Shown: positions 1 to 8,881 of the stretch, in pieces
How positions within the stretch are numbered: position 1 is the stretch's first letter
Layout: the number at the start of each line of letters is the position of its first letter
Assembly (NCBI RefSeq): GCF_000383955.1
Contig: NZ_KB913013.1
Coordinates: 5,599,694-5,663,693, forward strand
DNA length: 64,000 nt
Direction: 5' to 3'
Origin: Rudanella lutea DSM 19387
GTDB taxonomy: Bacteria > Bacteroidota > Bacteroidia > Cytophagales > Spirosomataceae
Position numbers and translations under genes: made by a program
Notes under the pieces: model-generated
What the model was told of the DNA's origin: nothing
The model's input: the letters and a program-made list of their open reading frames with translations, nothing else
Databases searched by the model: none

Positions 1-84
1 GAAAAGGAGAAGGAAGGAAAGGGAGAAGGGAGAGCTAATTTCCCTTTTTTCCTTTCCTCCCTTCTTCCTTTCCCTTCCTTTTTA
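1..84. repeat. Octamer-word hairpin (cut by window start)
   Basis: A purine-rich arm (about 1-35) is followed by a pyrimidine-rich, roughly complementary arm (about 41-84). Both arms read as degenerate 8-nt words such as AAAAGGAG and TCTTCCTT. The right arm runs into the stop codon of the minus-strand LysM/BON gene, so a terminator-like role for that gene is possible. The left end may continue beyond the window. Confidence 0.7.
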
Positions 85-555
85 CAATTGCGGAATCCGC
101 AGTACCTGATTTGGGTAAATCAGGTCAGGATCTTTGAGCATGGGTTTGTTGGCTTCGAAAATGACGCCGTATTTCATGGGATCACCGTACACCTCTTTCG
201 AGATTTTTGACAGCGAATCGCCCTCTTTAACCGTGTAATAACGTGCTTCTGGGGTTGGGTCGGCAACTTCCAGCTGATTGTCTACCACCTGAACGCCCTC
301 AACGTTACCTACAGCCAACGCAATTTTCTCGGCATCTTCCTGGGTTTTCACTTCCCCTTCCAGAATCACCGTATCGCCTTTGGTTTTAACCGTCAGTTTG
401 TTGTAGGCTAAGCCAAGTTGCTTCACGTGGTTGAGCAGCGCCTGTGCTTTCAGGGGCTCAACTTCAGCTTGTTTGGCGGGCTCGGCGGCTGGCGCTTCGT
501 GCTCTTTGCCGAAGATTTTCTCACCAACGCCTTTAAAAAAATTTAATAGACCCAT
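82..555 (-). CDS. BON and LysM domain protein (Kbp/YgaU-like)
   Basis: 157 residues with no signal peptide, beginning MGLLNFFKGVGEKIF. A BON domain spans roughly residues 35-100 (conserved GDTVILEGEV and a VVDNQLEV strand). A C-terminal LysM domain spans about 106-155 (YYTVKEGDSLSKIS, then YPNQVLRIP). Order and length match the cytosolic Kbp/YgaU family, which is 149 residues in Escherichia coli and binds potassium there. Whether this protein binds potassium or peptidoglycan cannot be read from sequence. It is apparently monocistronic, reading toward the octamer hairpin at the window start. Confidence 0.85.
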   Translation of the reverse strand: MGLLNFFKGVGEKIFGKEHEAPAAEPAKQAEVEPLKAQALLNHVKQLGLAYNKLTVKTKGDTVILEGEVKTQEDAEKIALAVGNVEGVQVVDNQLEVADPTPEARYYTVKEGDSLSKISKEVYGDPMKYGVIFEANKPMLKDPDLIYPNQVLRIPQL

Positions 556-709
556 CGTTTTTATAGATTAATGTGAAACATGAGTTAACGGGGCAAAGAA
601 CAGAAATCGCTTTTAAAAGTCAACCCCGTACGCTCATCCGTATCGTTTTATTAACCTTCCGTTAATCTGAATATTTATACAAAATCGATTCTGAAAGCCC
701 AGAAACGGG

Positions 710-717
710 TACTTTTG
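710..717 (+). promoter_or_regulatory. Bacteroidota -7 element (TAnnTTTG)
   Basis: TACTTTTG lies about 50 bp upstream of the SGNH lipoprotein ATG. It matches the Bacteroidota sigma-factor -7 consensus. No clear TTG sits 19 bp upstream. Confidence 0.55.
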
Positions 718-766
718 CGTTCTTTTACATGAAAGTATAATTTTTCCATTGTTTAATTTACTTAAG

Positions 767-2104
767 ATGGTAAATAACAAACAGTTACGATGGGGGCTGG
801 TGCTGGGCACTCTGTTGGGTGTGTCGGCTTGTTCCAACGATATTGACCCAAATGCCGGGTTACCTACCCCAACTCGGGGCGAAGCTGACTTTACGAAGTA
901 TGTAGCCGTAGGAAACTCGCTCACGGCTGGCTACCAGGATGGGGGCTTGTACCGTGAGGGGCAGCTGAGCTCATATCCGGCTTTGCTGGCAGGCCAGTTT
1001 AAAACGGCAGGAGGGGGCGAGTTTGTACAGCCGTTGTTTGCCGAGGCTCAGGCAAATGGTTCGGGTTATCTGAAGCTGACCAGCCTGACGCCTACTACGG
1101 GAATTGTGTTGCCGGGGGCGGCCCGCGGTGGTCAAACTACGGGTGGCCAACTGCTGCTGACTAAGTACAGCGGAGCAAATCAGAACCTGGGCGTACCGGG
1201 TATCCGTATGGCCGACATTCAGCGGCCGGGTTACGGAAGTGTACAGGGCAACGCGTTTTTCGAGCGGTTACTGCCCGATAATTCGACCACAACGTATCTG
1301 CAATACGTGAGCGATAATCTCAACGGGGCTACGTTTTTTAGCTGCTGGTTGGGTAACAACGACGCCCTGGGGTATGCAACTTCTGGCGGGGTATCGCCCC
1401 TGACCGACGAAGCCGTTTTCAATACGAATTACACGGCCATGCTCAACAAACTAACTGAAAACAACCGCAAGGGTATTGTAATCGGGATTCCGCCGGTTTC
1501 GGTGGTGCCCTTCTTTACCACGGTAACATTGCCTCAACTGTTGGCGCAGGTGAATGCGGCTGTTCAGCAGCAGGCTCCCGGCACGCCGTCAATCACGGCG
1601 CTGGTGATTCAGTCGCCGGCGGCTCCGGGTGGCGTACGCGCTACCAAGTCCGGTGATCTGCTGTTACTACAGCCGTTCATTTCGGGTGAATACAACAAAA
1701 TCGGATCAACCTCGGCAGGTACAGGTCGCGGACCCTACGGGCTATCGGCTACGAACCCGCTACCCTCGCAGTTTGTGCTCGATGCCGAAGAGGTGACGTT
1801 GCTCAATGCCCGCATCGCTGCGTTTAACCAAACTATGAAAACGGGAGCCGAAGCCAAAAATATTGCGTACCTGGACCCCGGCGTGTTGCTGACCCGTGCC
1901 CAGCAAGGGATTACCGAAAACGGCGTGACATACAATACCACGTTTGTGCAAGGCGGAATTTTCAGCCTTGATGGGGTTCACCTGACCCCCGCCGGCTACG
2001 CGCTGACGGCCAACGACATTATTAATACCATCAACGCGAAATACAAATCAACGATTCCGACCCTGAACGCGAGCCGGTACCGTCGGGTGCTGTTGCAGCC
2101 TTAA
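767..2104 (+). CDS. SGNH/GDSL hydrolase-like lipoprotein
   Basis: 445 residues. The ATG at 767 is preferred over an in-frame TTG at 749 because it directly precedes a lipoprotein signal ending in a VSAC lipobox, which predicts a lipid-anchored envelope protein. SGNH blocks are visible: a GNSLTAG nucleophile block (Ser51), a GNND block and a C-terminal DGVH block (Asp402, His405), the expected catalytic triad. The fold is typical of esterases and lipases; the substrate is unknown. A barrel protein follows 63 bp downstream on the same strand, in an arrangement reminiscent of FadL-neighbouring SGNH lipoproteins, so a two-gene operon is likely. Confidence 0.8.
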   Translation: MVNNKQLRWGLVLGTLLGVSACSNDIDPNAGLPTPTRGEADFTKYVAVGNSLTAGYQDGGLYREGQLSSYPALLAGQFKTAGGGEFVQPLFAEAQANGSGYLKLTSLTPTTGIVLPGAARGGQTTGGQLLLTKYSGANQNLGVPGIRMADIQRPGYGSVQGNAFFERLLPDNSTTTYLQYVSDNLNGATFFSCWLGNNDALGYATSGGVSPLTDEAVFNTNYTAMLNKLTENNRKGIVIGIPPVSVVPFFTTVTLPQLLAQVNAAVQQQAPGTPSITALVIQSPAAPGGVRATKSGDLLLLQPFISGEYNKIGSTSAGTGRGPYGLSATNPLPSQFVLDAEEVTLLNARIAAFNQTMKTGAEAKNIAYLDPGVLLTRAQQGITENGVTYNTTFVQGGIFSLDGVHLTPAGYALTANDIINTINAKYKSTIPTLNASRYRRVLLQP

Positions 2105-2167
2105 GTTCAGGCGGAGCTACCCCGATTGGGTATGCCTCCCTGCGAAATCTTTTAGACCTCATTCTTT

Positions 2168-2980
2168 ATGAATACACCTAAAAAACTGCTGGCAGCGGGT
2201 CTGTTGCTGGTTTCGACGGCTGCCTGGGCGCAAAACACGGGCGGTTTGTTCAAAGACATACAATATGGTTTGAAAGTGGGCGGAACAGCCACCCACGGCT
2301 ATACCGTGATACCCGCCTTGCCCACGGCGATAGCCAACGTGCAGGTCCCCGAAATTACCAATAACAACAACGGCATTGGCTACGGCTACACCGCTGGATT
2401 GTTTGCTCGGAAAAATATGCGGAAAGGGTATATTCAGGCCGAGGTGACCTACAATATGTTTGTGCTCAAGCAGGTTGCCGATGTCACGCTCGATGTGAAT
2501 GCCAACCCGTCGTTGGTCAATGCCCTCCCCATCAGCGTGGCCCCTGGGTTGGTTAATGCCACGTTGAATGCTACTTCGGAGTCGACGCTGAAATCGGTCA
2601 ATGTGCCAATTCTGCTCGGCCGTCGCCTGCTGAACGATAAAGTGCGGGCCTATTTTGGACCAAACTTCATTTTTGTGACCAATGCGCAGGCGATTCGGAA
2701 TACGAGCGGCCGACTAAACGAAAACAAAACGATTGGATTTCCGCAGCGAGAGATTCCACTCACTACGAGCCAAACGAATCTGCTCAACCGTTTCGAAGCC
2801 GCCGATCTGGAAGTGAAAGACGTTACCTATGCGCTTGAGTTCGGCTTAGGGGTGTCGCCCACGCGCCGAATGGACGTAGACCTGCGGTATGCGGTACCGG
2901 TTGGGGGCGTTTACAAAAATACCGAAATCAAGGGGTTTCTGGGAATTGCCAGCCTGACAATCGGGTACGCGGCATTTTAG
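2168..2980 (+). CDS. Outer-membrane beta-barrel protein
   Basis: 270 residues. A signal peptide ends in AAWAQ (signal peptidase I type). The rest is alternating hydrophobic and polar strands rich in Gly, Tyr and Asn, and the chain ends in Phe (IGYAAF), the usual terminal signal for barrel insertion. It resembles the general Bacteroidota porin-family/outer-membrane beta-barrel proteins. The ligand is unknown. It lies 63 bp after the SGNH lipoprotein gene and is followed by a hairpin terminator. Confidence 0.75.
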   Translation: MNTPKKLLAAGLLLVSTAAWAQNTGGLFKDIQYGLKVGGTATHGYTVIPALPTAIANVQVPEITNNNNGIGYGYTAGLFARKNMRKGYIQAEVTYNMFVLKQVADVTLDVNANPSLVNALPISVAPGLVNATLNATSESTLKSVNVPILLGRRLLNDKVRAYFGPNFIFVTNAQAIRNTSGRLNENKTIGFPQREIPLTTSQTNLLNRFEAADLEVKDVTYALEFGLGVSPTRRMDVDLRYAVPVGGVYKNTEIKGFLGIASLTIGYAAF

Positions 2981-3033
2981 TCTGAATCACGCAATGAGGT
3001 CAATGCCGTACAGACGGTGTATTGCCTTTACAG

Positions 3034-3075
3034 ACAAGGAGGTTGGCCCCGGTGTCAGCCTCCTTGTTCTTTTTT
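3034..3075 (+). terminator. Intrinsic terminator after the barrel gene
   Basis: A 9-bp stem (ACAAGGAGG at 3034-3042 with CCTCCTTGT at 3059-3067) is followed by a T-run at 3070-3075. It overlaps the 3' end of the convergent PliI-like gene. Confidence 0.7.
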
Positions 3076-3636
3076 GGTATCACTTTTTTCCGGTTCCAAC
3101 ACGTAAACCTGTCCGGCAGGTTTTAGACGATAACGCACCATTTGTACACCTCCGGTCGGGTAGGCATTCGCATCGCCTGAGGCATAGACCGGAAACTTAC
3201 GGCATAGGATATACGATTCAGTCCATAGGCTATCATGCCCCATATAGCCGGATGTCGCCGGCATAGGCCATTCGGTAGGTAAAATATCGACGCGCCGGTC
3301 GGGTAAAAACTGCCAGCCGACCACCCGCCCAAATGACCCTGTACCAGTGCTGCGCAAATAAATATAGATTTCGGGAAACCGATTGCTATCCAGATCCGCC
3401 ACATCGGCTCCCACCACAATACCGTCGATGGGTAAGCGAAAAGCGGTGAGCAACAGGCTTCCTCGCCGGGCCTGAATGGCTACTTCTGAGCTTGTACCTG
3501 TATCCAGCGTGGTTATCTGAAAGTTGTAAATATTGAAAGTCAACTGTTTAGAAAACACAATCGGGCTCTGCTCCGGCAGGGATGGGCGGAGTAGAGACAA
3601 GACGACGGTGCATACTAAAACCAGGATGACGGGCAT
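3055..3636 (-). CDS. PliI-like periplasmic lysozyme inhibitor
   Basis: 193 residues from the ATG at 3636; an in-frame TTG at 3660 would add eight. An N-terminal hydrophobic segment (MPVILVLVCTVVLSLL) acts as a signal peptide or anchor. The body carries VADLDSNRFPEIYIY, GYMGHDSLW, a RKFPVY strand and DANAYPTGG. From memory, these match the PliI family, inhibitors of invertebrate-type lysozyme. No inhibitor assay can be inferred, and the family call rests on motif recognition only. It is convergent with the barrel gene and may share a terminator with it. Confidence 0.6.
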   Translation of the reverse strand: MPVILVLVCTVVLSLLRPSLPEQSPIVFSKQLTFNIYNFQITTLDTGTSSEVAIQARRGSLLLTAFRLPIDGIVVGADVADLDSNRFPEIYIYLRSTGTGSFGRVVGWQFLPDRRVDILPTEWPMPATSGYMGHDSLWTESYILCRKFPVYASGDANAYPTGGVQMVRYRLKPAGQVYVLEPEKSDTKKEQGG

Positions 3637-3707
3637 AAAAAAGCGATGACGTACACTCAAGTAACGTCATCGCATATAATTTAGTTGAAGCGAATAACTG
3701 AACCGTA

Positions 3708-4046
3708 TCAGTCTTCCATAAAAGGCGCTCCAATCAAGTGCAGGGAATTCAGGTGAGGCAGAATTCCGCGGCCTTTGGTGGTTAACCGATATTCAACACG
3801 GGGGGGAACCTCACTAAACGACTCTTTCTCCAGCACCCCAAGTGAAATCAGCGATTTCAGCTCCTGAATGAGTACCTTTTCACTCACGTCGGGCATCATG
3901 CGCCGAAGTTCGCCGTAGCGCCGGGTATGTTCACCAAGATTGAGCAGAATAAAAAGTCGCCATTTCCCGCAGATAATATCAAGTGTTCTTCTCAGAACCA
4001 GCTGATCCCGTTCAGCCATAGTCACATCACGATTACTGTCTTTCAT
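3708..4046 (-). CDS. HxlR-family transcriptional regulator
   Basis: 112 residues from the ATG at 4046; a GTG at 4064 would add MNCPIE. It is a winged-helix HxlR domain: LDIICGKWRLFIL, the recognition region YGELRRMMPDVSEKVLIQELKSL, and the wing RVEYRLTTKG. Family members are small DNA-binding regulators, often of redox or aldehyde-stress genes, and frequently autoregulated. A candidate operator lies just upstream. No enzyme gene is adjacent, so its target cannot be named. Confidence 0.88.
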   Translation of the reverse strand: MKDSNRDVTMAERDQLVLRRTLDIICGKWRLFILLNLGEHTRRYGELRRMMPDVSEKVLIQELKSLISLGVLEKESFSEVPPRVEYRLTTKGRGILPHLNSLHLIGAPFMED

Positions 4047-4077
4047 TTCAATTGGACAATTCACCTAGAAAATCCTT

Positions 4078-4106
4078 TTTACTAACTTTTTTGTGTGTAA
4101 GTTACT
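4078..4106 (-). promoter_or_regulatory. Candidate HxlR operator
   Basis: Half-sites TTACTAAC and GTAAGTTAC are arranged roughly as an inverted repeat around a T-rich spacer, 30-60 bp upstream of the HxlR start. The spacing suggests autoregulation. The surrounding 4065-4297 region is AT-rich and holds no gene. Confidence 0.35.
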
Positions 4107-4297
4107 GATTTGTAAGGGGTTGTGCGAATAAGCAAATATAAATCCTCATTTGTTATATCAAGCTGTAAAATGCTATTTTAAGTACTTATTTCGCATAAAT
4201 AGCACTTTAGATAGCAAAACAACTTAACCAAAGAAAGATGTTATATCATTGAATTGCAAACCTCCGAATAAAGTAAATGGTGGCGATTAATTTCGAA

Positions 4298-4465
4298 TTA
4301 ACGTATATCAGTAGCTACGGAGTCAGTCAAGACAGGTGAACGGGCCGAATCTCCGTATTCCTTTTCAACGGGTGCCGATGGAGCGGTTGCTCCGTTACGT
4401 TCATTGGTGGTGGGGTTGCAGCCGTTGAGAAGCGTAACTAATCCGATGAATATCAAATTCTTCAT
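4298..4465 (-). CDS. Small lipoprotein
   Basis: 55 residues starting at the ATG at 4465. The hydrophobic leader ends in a plausible lipobox (LLNGC), after which the mature part is short, polar and rich in Thr, Ser, Pro and Asp. There is no recognisable domain. Upstream in-frame codons would place charged residues before the leader, so the internal Met is preferred. It lies alone between the HxlR regulator and miaA. Expression is unproven. Confidence 0.5.
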   Translation of the reverse strand: MKNLIFIGLVTLLNGCNPTTNERNGATAPSAPVEKEYGDSARSPVLTDSVATDIR

Positions 4466-4618
4466 ACTTTCTAGACTTGTTTCCTGACCTGCTTCCATAA
4501 CGGTAGTTGAACCAGAATAGTGCCAGTAATCTATATAGTTTTGGTAGATAATTGTTTCGTTCGTGAGGCAAATTACAGGGAACCGGTACTTAGATGAAAA
4601 GGCAAACCGTCCGACCCG

Positions 4619-4626
4619 TACCTTTG
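4619..4626 (+). promoter_or_regulatory. miaA -7 promoter element
   Basis: TACCTTTG ends 19 bp before the miaA GTG start, implying a very short 5' leader. Confidence 0.6.
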
Positions 4627-4645
4627 CGGAAAAGGTAAATCATTT

Positions 4646-5545
4646 GTGAAAAAAACGTTGCTGGTCATTGCCGGACCCACCGCCGTCGGAAAAACAGAGT
4701 TGTGTGTTCGCCTGGCCAAAAAATTACAAACCGACGTTGTATCGGCCGACTCCCGGCAGCTATATCGCGAACTGAATATCGGTACGGCCAAACCGACTCG
4801 GGCCGAGATGGACGGGGTTACGCATCATTTTATCAATTCACACTCCATACAGGAGGTGGTCAGCGCGGGGCGCTACGAACGTGAGTGCCTGACCCTGCTC
4901 AATGGGCTTTTCAACCAACACGATGTAGTGATTCTGACCGGTGGAACGGGCTTATATATCGACGCGCTTTGTTTTGGCCTTGACGATATTCCGCCTATCG
5001 ATGGCACCATTCGTGACGGGCTCATGGCTCGGGTCGCATCCGAGGGGCTCGAACCTCTGCAGCAGGAGTTGCGTCAACTCGATCCGGTGTACGCAGCCGA
5101 GGCTGATTTGCAAAATACACAGCGGGTAGTACGAGCTTTGGAGGTGTGCCTGGGGACCGGGCAGCCGTTTTCGTCGTTCCGGCGGCAGCAGGTGGCCCCG
5201 CGCCCGTTCGAGATTATTCTCTGTGCCCTCGACCGACCCCGGGAGGAGTTATACGCTCGCATCGACGCCCGCATGGATGCCATGCTTGCGGCTGGGCTCG
5301 TCGACGAGGCACGGAGTCTATTGCCCTACCGAGATCACCTGGCGCTGCGTACGGTGGGGTATCAGGAGGTATTTGGTTATTTCGATGGCGCCTACGACTA
5401 CGACGAAATGGTGTTTCTGCTCAAACGCAATACCCGGCGCTACGCTAAACGGCAACTGACCTGGTTCAGGCACCGAGCTAATTATGCGTGGTTTAGCCCG
5501 AACGACGTCGATAAAATTGCTTCTCTTGTAAGTAGTAGGCAGTAG
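4646..5545 (+). CDS. miaA: tRNA dimethylallyltransferase
   Basis: 299 residues, GTG start. MiaA adds a dimethylallyl group to A37 of tRNAs that read UNN codons. The P-loop GPTAVGKTEL is at residues 9-18, followed by the signature SADSRQLYRELNIGTAKPT and, further on, LTGGTGLYIDAL. Length matches the family. The last codons (SSRQ and stop) lie within the tandem words of the adjacent hairpin, so the C-terminus seems to have been shaped by that repeat. Convergent with guaA. Confidence 0.97.
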   Translation: MKKTLLVIAGPTAVGKTELCVRLAKKLQTDVVSADSRQLYRELNIGTAKPTRAEMDGVTHHFINSHSIQEVVSAGRYERECLTLLNGLFNQHDVVILTGGTGLYIDALCFGLDDIPPIDGTIRDGLMARVASEGLEPLQQELRQLDPVYAAEADLQNTQRVVRALEVCLGTGQPFSSFRRQQVAPRPFEIILCALDRPREELYARIDARMDAMLAAGLVDEARSLLPYRDHLALRTVGYQEVFGYFDGAYDYDEMVFLLKRNTRRYAKRQLTWFRHRANYAWFSPNDVDKIASLVSSRQ

Positions 5546-5646
5546 CAGTGGGCAGTGGCAGTAGGCAGTACTCTTGCCGGTCCGCCGGTGCGGTCAGCTA
5601 CTGCTTACTGCCACTGCCCAATGCCACTAATTACTGCCTACTACGT
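5531..5646. repeat. Heptamer-word hairpin between miaA and guaA
   Basis: The left arm (about 5531-5570) is built of 6-7-nt words such as GCAGTAG and CAGTGG. The right arm (about 5597-5645) is the approximate complement (TTACTGC, CACTGC). The loop contains a small GC palindrome. The left arm includes the miaA stop codon and the right arm ends two bases before guaA ends, so it fills the whole convergent gap and may terminate both genes. Confidence 0.8.
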
Positions 5647-5647
5647 A

Positions 5648-7180
5648 TTATTCCCACTCAATGGTAGCGGGTGGTTTGCTCGATATATCGTACACAACCC
5701 GGTTAACGCCTTTGACCCGGTTTATAATCTCGTTGGAGATGTCGGCCAGAAACTCGTAGGGGAGATGGGCCCAGTCGGCGGTCATACCGTCCACGCTGGT
5801 TACGGCTCGTAAAGCAACAACTCGCTCGTACGTACGCTCGTCGCCCATAACACCCACCGACTGAATCGGGAGCAACATGGCACCGGCTTGCCAAACCTGA
5901 TCGTATAGGCCGTACCGGCGAAGACCGTCGATAAATAGATAATCGACTTCCTGCAAAATAGCTACTTTCTCGGGGGTGATGTCGCCCAGAATCCGAATCG
6001 CCAGACCCGGACCGGGGAATGGGTGACGGCCCAGAATATTTTGTGGCAACCCAAGCGACCGACCCACGGCCCGCACCTCATCCTTAAACAAGGTATTGAG
6101 CGGCTCCACGACTTTCAGTTTCATGAAATCGGGCAGACCACCCACGTTGTGGTGCGACTTGATCGTGGCCGAGGGGCCTTTGACCGAAACCGACTCAATT
6201 ACGTCGGGGTATATGGTGCCCTGACCCAGCCACACGACATCTTCAAGCAAGTGAGCCTCCTGGTCGAAAACGTCGATAAACGTCTTGCCAATGGCTTTCC
6301 GCTTCGCTTCGGGGTCGGTAAGACCGGCGAGTGCGGTGTAAAACTGCTCCTTGGCGTCGACCCCTTTAATGTTTAGGCCCAGCGTACGGTAGCTCTCCAG
6401 TACGCTCGCAAACTCATCTTTACGGAGCAGCCCGTTGTCGACAAAAATGCAGTACAGGTTTTGCCCGATGGCGCGGTGTACCAACATGGCGGCCACCGAC
6501 GAGTCGACACCGCCCGAGAGCGCCATCACTACTTTGTCGTTGCCCAGTTTGGCTTTCAAATCGGCCACGGTGCTATCCACAAACGAATCGGCGGTCCAGT
6601 CCTGCTTACAGCCACACACATCAACGACAAAGTTGTGCAGTAACTGCTTTCCCTGTAGTGAGTGCGTCACCTCGGGGTGAAACTGAATGCCGTACGTCTC
6701 TTCGCCCGTAACCTGAAAAGCAGCCACGCGGACCGTTTCGGTTGAGGCAATGATGTGGAACGAATCGGGGACCTGCGTGATCGTATCGGCGTGCGACATC
6801 CAGACCTGCGAGTGCGGGTCGATTCCCTGCATCAGTCGGTTGGTTGTTTCTACGGTGCCCAGTTTAGCCCGGCCGTACTCCCGGATACTGGAGGCTTTTA
6901 CCTCTCCTCCGCTTGTTTGGGCCAGCAGTTGTGCACCATAACACACACCCAATACCGGGAAGTGCTGCCGGAACCGGCTCAGGTCGACCATCGGGGCGTC
7001 GGTATCGCGGACCGAACACGGACTGCCCGACAGGATGATTCCTTTAACGTCGGGCGTGATGGCTGGAATGTTGTTGTAAGGATGGATTTCGCAATAGACA
7101 TTCAGTTCGCGAACCCGTCGGGCGATGAGTTGGGTGTATTGCGAACCGAAATCCAGAATAAGAATTTGCTCGGTGGCCAT
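5648..7180 (-). CDS. guaA: GMP synthase (glutamine-hydrolysing)
   Basis: 510 residues. Converts XMP, ATP and glutamine to GMP. The class I glutaminase domain carries [10 protein letters not shown] (Cys nucleophile) and the histidine motif [11 protein letters not shown]. The ATP-pyrophosphatase domain carries the P-loop [10 protein letters not shown]. The C-terminal dimer domain ends IEWE. The start is the ATG at 7180; an upstream in-frame TTG at 7201 is rejected because a -7 promoter element overlaps it. Apparently monocistronic. Confidence 0.97.
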   Translation of the reverse strand: MATEQILILDFGSQYTQLIARRVRELNVYCEIHPYNNIPAITPDVKGIILSGSPCSVRDTDAPMVDLSRFRQHFPVLGVCYGAQLLAQTSGGEVKASSIREYGRAKLGTVETTNRLMQGIDPHSQVWMSHADTITQVPDSFHIIASTETVRVAAFQVTGEETYGIQFHPEVTHSLQGKQLLHNFVVDVCGCKQDWTADSFVDSTVADLKAKLGNDKVVMALSGGVDSSVAAMLVHRAIGQNLYCIFVDNGLLRKDEFASVLESYRTLGLNIKGVDAKEQFYTALAGLTDPEAKRKAIGKTFIDVFDQEAHLLEDVVWLGQGTIYPDVIESVSVKGPSATIKSHHNVGGLPDFMKLKVVEPLNTLFKDEVRAVGRSLGLPQNILGRHPFPGPGLAIRILGDITPEKVAILQEVDYLFIDGLRRYGLYDQVWQAGAMLLPIQSVGVMGDERTYERVVALRAVTSVDGMTADWAHLPYEFLADISNEIINRVKGVNRVVYDISSKPPATIEWE

Positions 7181-7198
7181 GCTTCGGTTTCTAAGGTG

Positions 7199-7206
7199 CA
7201 AAAATA
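7199..7206 (-). promoter_or_regulatory. guaA -7 promoter element
   Basis: On the minus strand this reads TATTTTTG, ending 18 bp before the guaA ATG. It sets the start at 7180. Confidence 0.6.
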
Positions 7207-7318
7207 GAGCCTTTTAGAAGAAAAATCACAGCCTATGCTACAAAAGCGGCAGAAGAATGGTTATTGAAGGAATAATCAGGCTACTCAACCGCTTGCGGAA
7301 ATAAATCAAAATAGGCGA

Positions 7319-8821
7319 ATGGCTGCCCCAAAACAACCAGCTTCAACCCCCGATGTCGTGCTGATCGGGGCGGGTATCATGAGTGCAACGCTCGGTGTGT
7401 TGCTCAAGGAGTTGCAACCGAGTATAACCATTGAAATTTACGAACGTCTGGACCGGGCGGCCGCCGAAAGCTCCGATGCCTGGAACAATGCGGGCACCGG
7501 GCACTCGGCCTTCTGCGAACTCAACTACACGCCCGAACGCGAAGACGGCACGGTTGAAACAAGTAAGGCGGTAAAGATTGCCGAGTCGTTTGAGGTGTCG
7601 AAACAGTTCTGGGCGTACCTGGTCGAACAGGGATTTCTGGAAGATGCCCCCGATTTCATCCGTAGTATTCCGCACATGAGTTTCGTGTGGGGGAAAGACA
7701 ATGTCGATTATCTGCGTCGGCGATTCGAGGCCTTGCAGCAGTGTCATTTGTTTCATGGTATGGCTTACAGCGAAGATCCCAAAACCATTGCCAACTGGAT
7801 TCCGCTTGTGATGGAAGGCCGTGACCCGGCCGAACCCGTAGCCGCGACCCGCATGGATATGGGGACCGATGTGAACTTTGGTGCGCTCACCCGCAACATG
7901 TTCAAACGGCTCATGCAGCTCGACGGCGTTACCATGCATTTCAACCATGATGTGCGGGAGTTGTGGCGATCCAAAACAATGGGTGGCTGGAAAGTGCGGG
8001 TTGAGAATCTCGAAACCGGCCGGGAGCGCGATGTACAGGCTAAGTTTGTATTTATCGGGGCCGGGGGCGGTTCGTTACGGCTTCTCGAAAAATCAGATAT
8101 TCCGGAGGGGCGCGGCTACGGCGGCTTCCCCGTAAGCGGGCAGTGGCTTAAGTGCACCAATCGCGCCATTATCGAACAGCACGAGGCCAAGGTGTATGGT
8201 AAAGCGTCGGTGGGAGCTCCGCCTATGTCGGTGCCGCACCTCGATACCCGCCTGATTGACGGAAAGCGGGAGTTGCTGTTTGGGCCCTACGCTGGCTTCT
8301 CGACCAAGTTTCTGAAAAATGGCTCGTACCTGGATTTACCCAAGTCGATTCAAATGGCCAATCTGGCTCCAATGCTCATGGCGGGCTTGCACAATATTCC
8401 GTTGACCCGCTACCTGATTCAGCAGGTTATGCAATCGCCCGAAGATCGGCTCTTTGCGCTACGCGAGTATTTTCCGAATGCCCAAATGGAGGACTGGGAA
8501 CTTGAAGTAGCCGGGCAGCGGGTGCAGGTCATCAAAAAAGACGAAGAAGAAGGGGGCGTGCTGGAGTTCGGAACGGAGATTGTGAGCGCGGCCGACGGCT
8601 CGATTGCCGCTTTGCTTGGTGCATCGCCGGGAGCCTCTACCGCCGTCTCGATTATGCTCGACCTGCTCAACCGCTGCTTCCCCGACCGAATTATCCGGGA
8701 GGATAACCAGCAAAAAATCAAAGAAATGATACCGAGCTACGGTCGTTCGCTCGCTAAAGACCCCGAACTAACCCGTCAGATCCGCGAACGCACTGGCGAA
8801 GTGTTGGGGTTGGAAGAATAG
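7319..8821 (+). CDS. mqo: Malate:quinone oxidoreductase
   Basis: 500 residues. This FAD-dependent, membrane-associated enzyme oxidises malate to oxaloacetate and feeds electrons to the quinone pool. The N-terminal dinucleotide fold is [14 protein letters not shown], followed by the family-specific [26 protein letters not shown] turn ([12 protein letters not shown]) and a C-terminal [16 protein letters not shown] complete the signature. Length is typical. Its stop codon abuts an octamer hairpin, and it is convergent with the NamZ-type gene. Confidence 0.96.
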   Translation: MAAPKQPASTPDVVLIGAGIMSATLGVLLKELQPSITIEIYERLDRAAAESSDAWNNAGTGHSAFCELNYTPEREDGTVETSKAVKIAESFEVSKQFWAYLVEQGFLEDAPDFIRSIPHMSFVWGKDNVDYLRRRFEALQQCHLFHGMAYSEDPKTIANWIPLVMEGRDPAEPVAATRMDMGTDVNFGALTRNMFKRLMQLDGVTMHFNHDVRELWRSKTMGGWKVRVENLETGRERDVQAKFVFIGAGGGSLRLLEKSDIPEGRGYGGFPVSGQWLKCTNRAIIEQHEAKVYGKASVGAPPMSVPHLDTRLIDGKRELLFGPYAGFSTKFLKNGSYLDLPKSIQMANLAPMLMAGLHNIPLTRYLIQQVMQSPEDRLFALREYFPNAQMEDWELEVAGQRVQVIKKDEEEGGVLEFGTEIVSAADGSIAALLGASPGASTAVSIMLDLLNRCFPDRIIREDNQQKIKEMIPSYGRSLAKDPELTRQIRERTGEVLGLEE

Positions 8822-8881
8822 GGAGAAAAGGAGGAAAGGAGAAGGGAGTCAGACTGCTTTCCTCCTTTCCTCCCTTCCTCC
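8822..8881. repeat. Octamer-word hairpin between mqo and the NamZ gene
   Basis: The left arm (8822-8850) uses 8-nt words such as GGAGGAAA; the right arm (8858-8881) uses CCTCCCTT. It fills the convergent gap exactly from stop codon to stop codon. The vocabulary is close to that of the element at the window start. Confidence 0.8.

Noticed and set aside
7181-7201. TTG start for guaA
   Set aside because: A good -7 promoter element overlaps it, so the ATG at 7180 is preferred.
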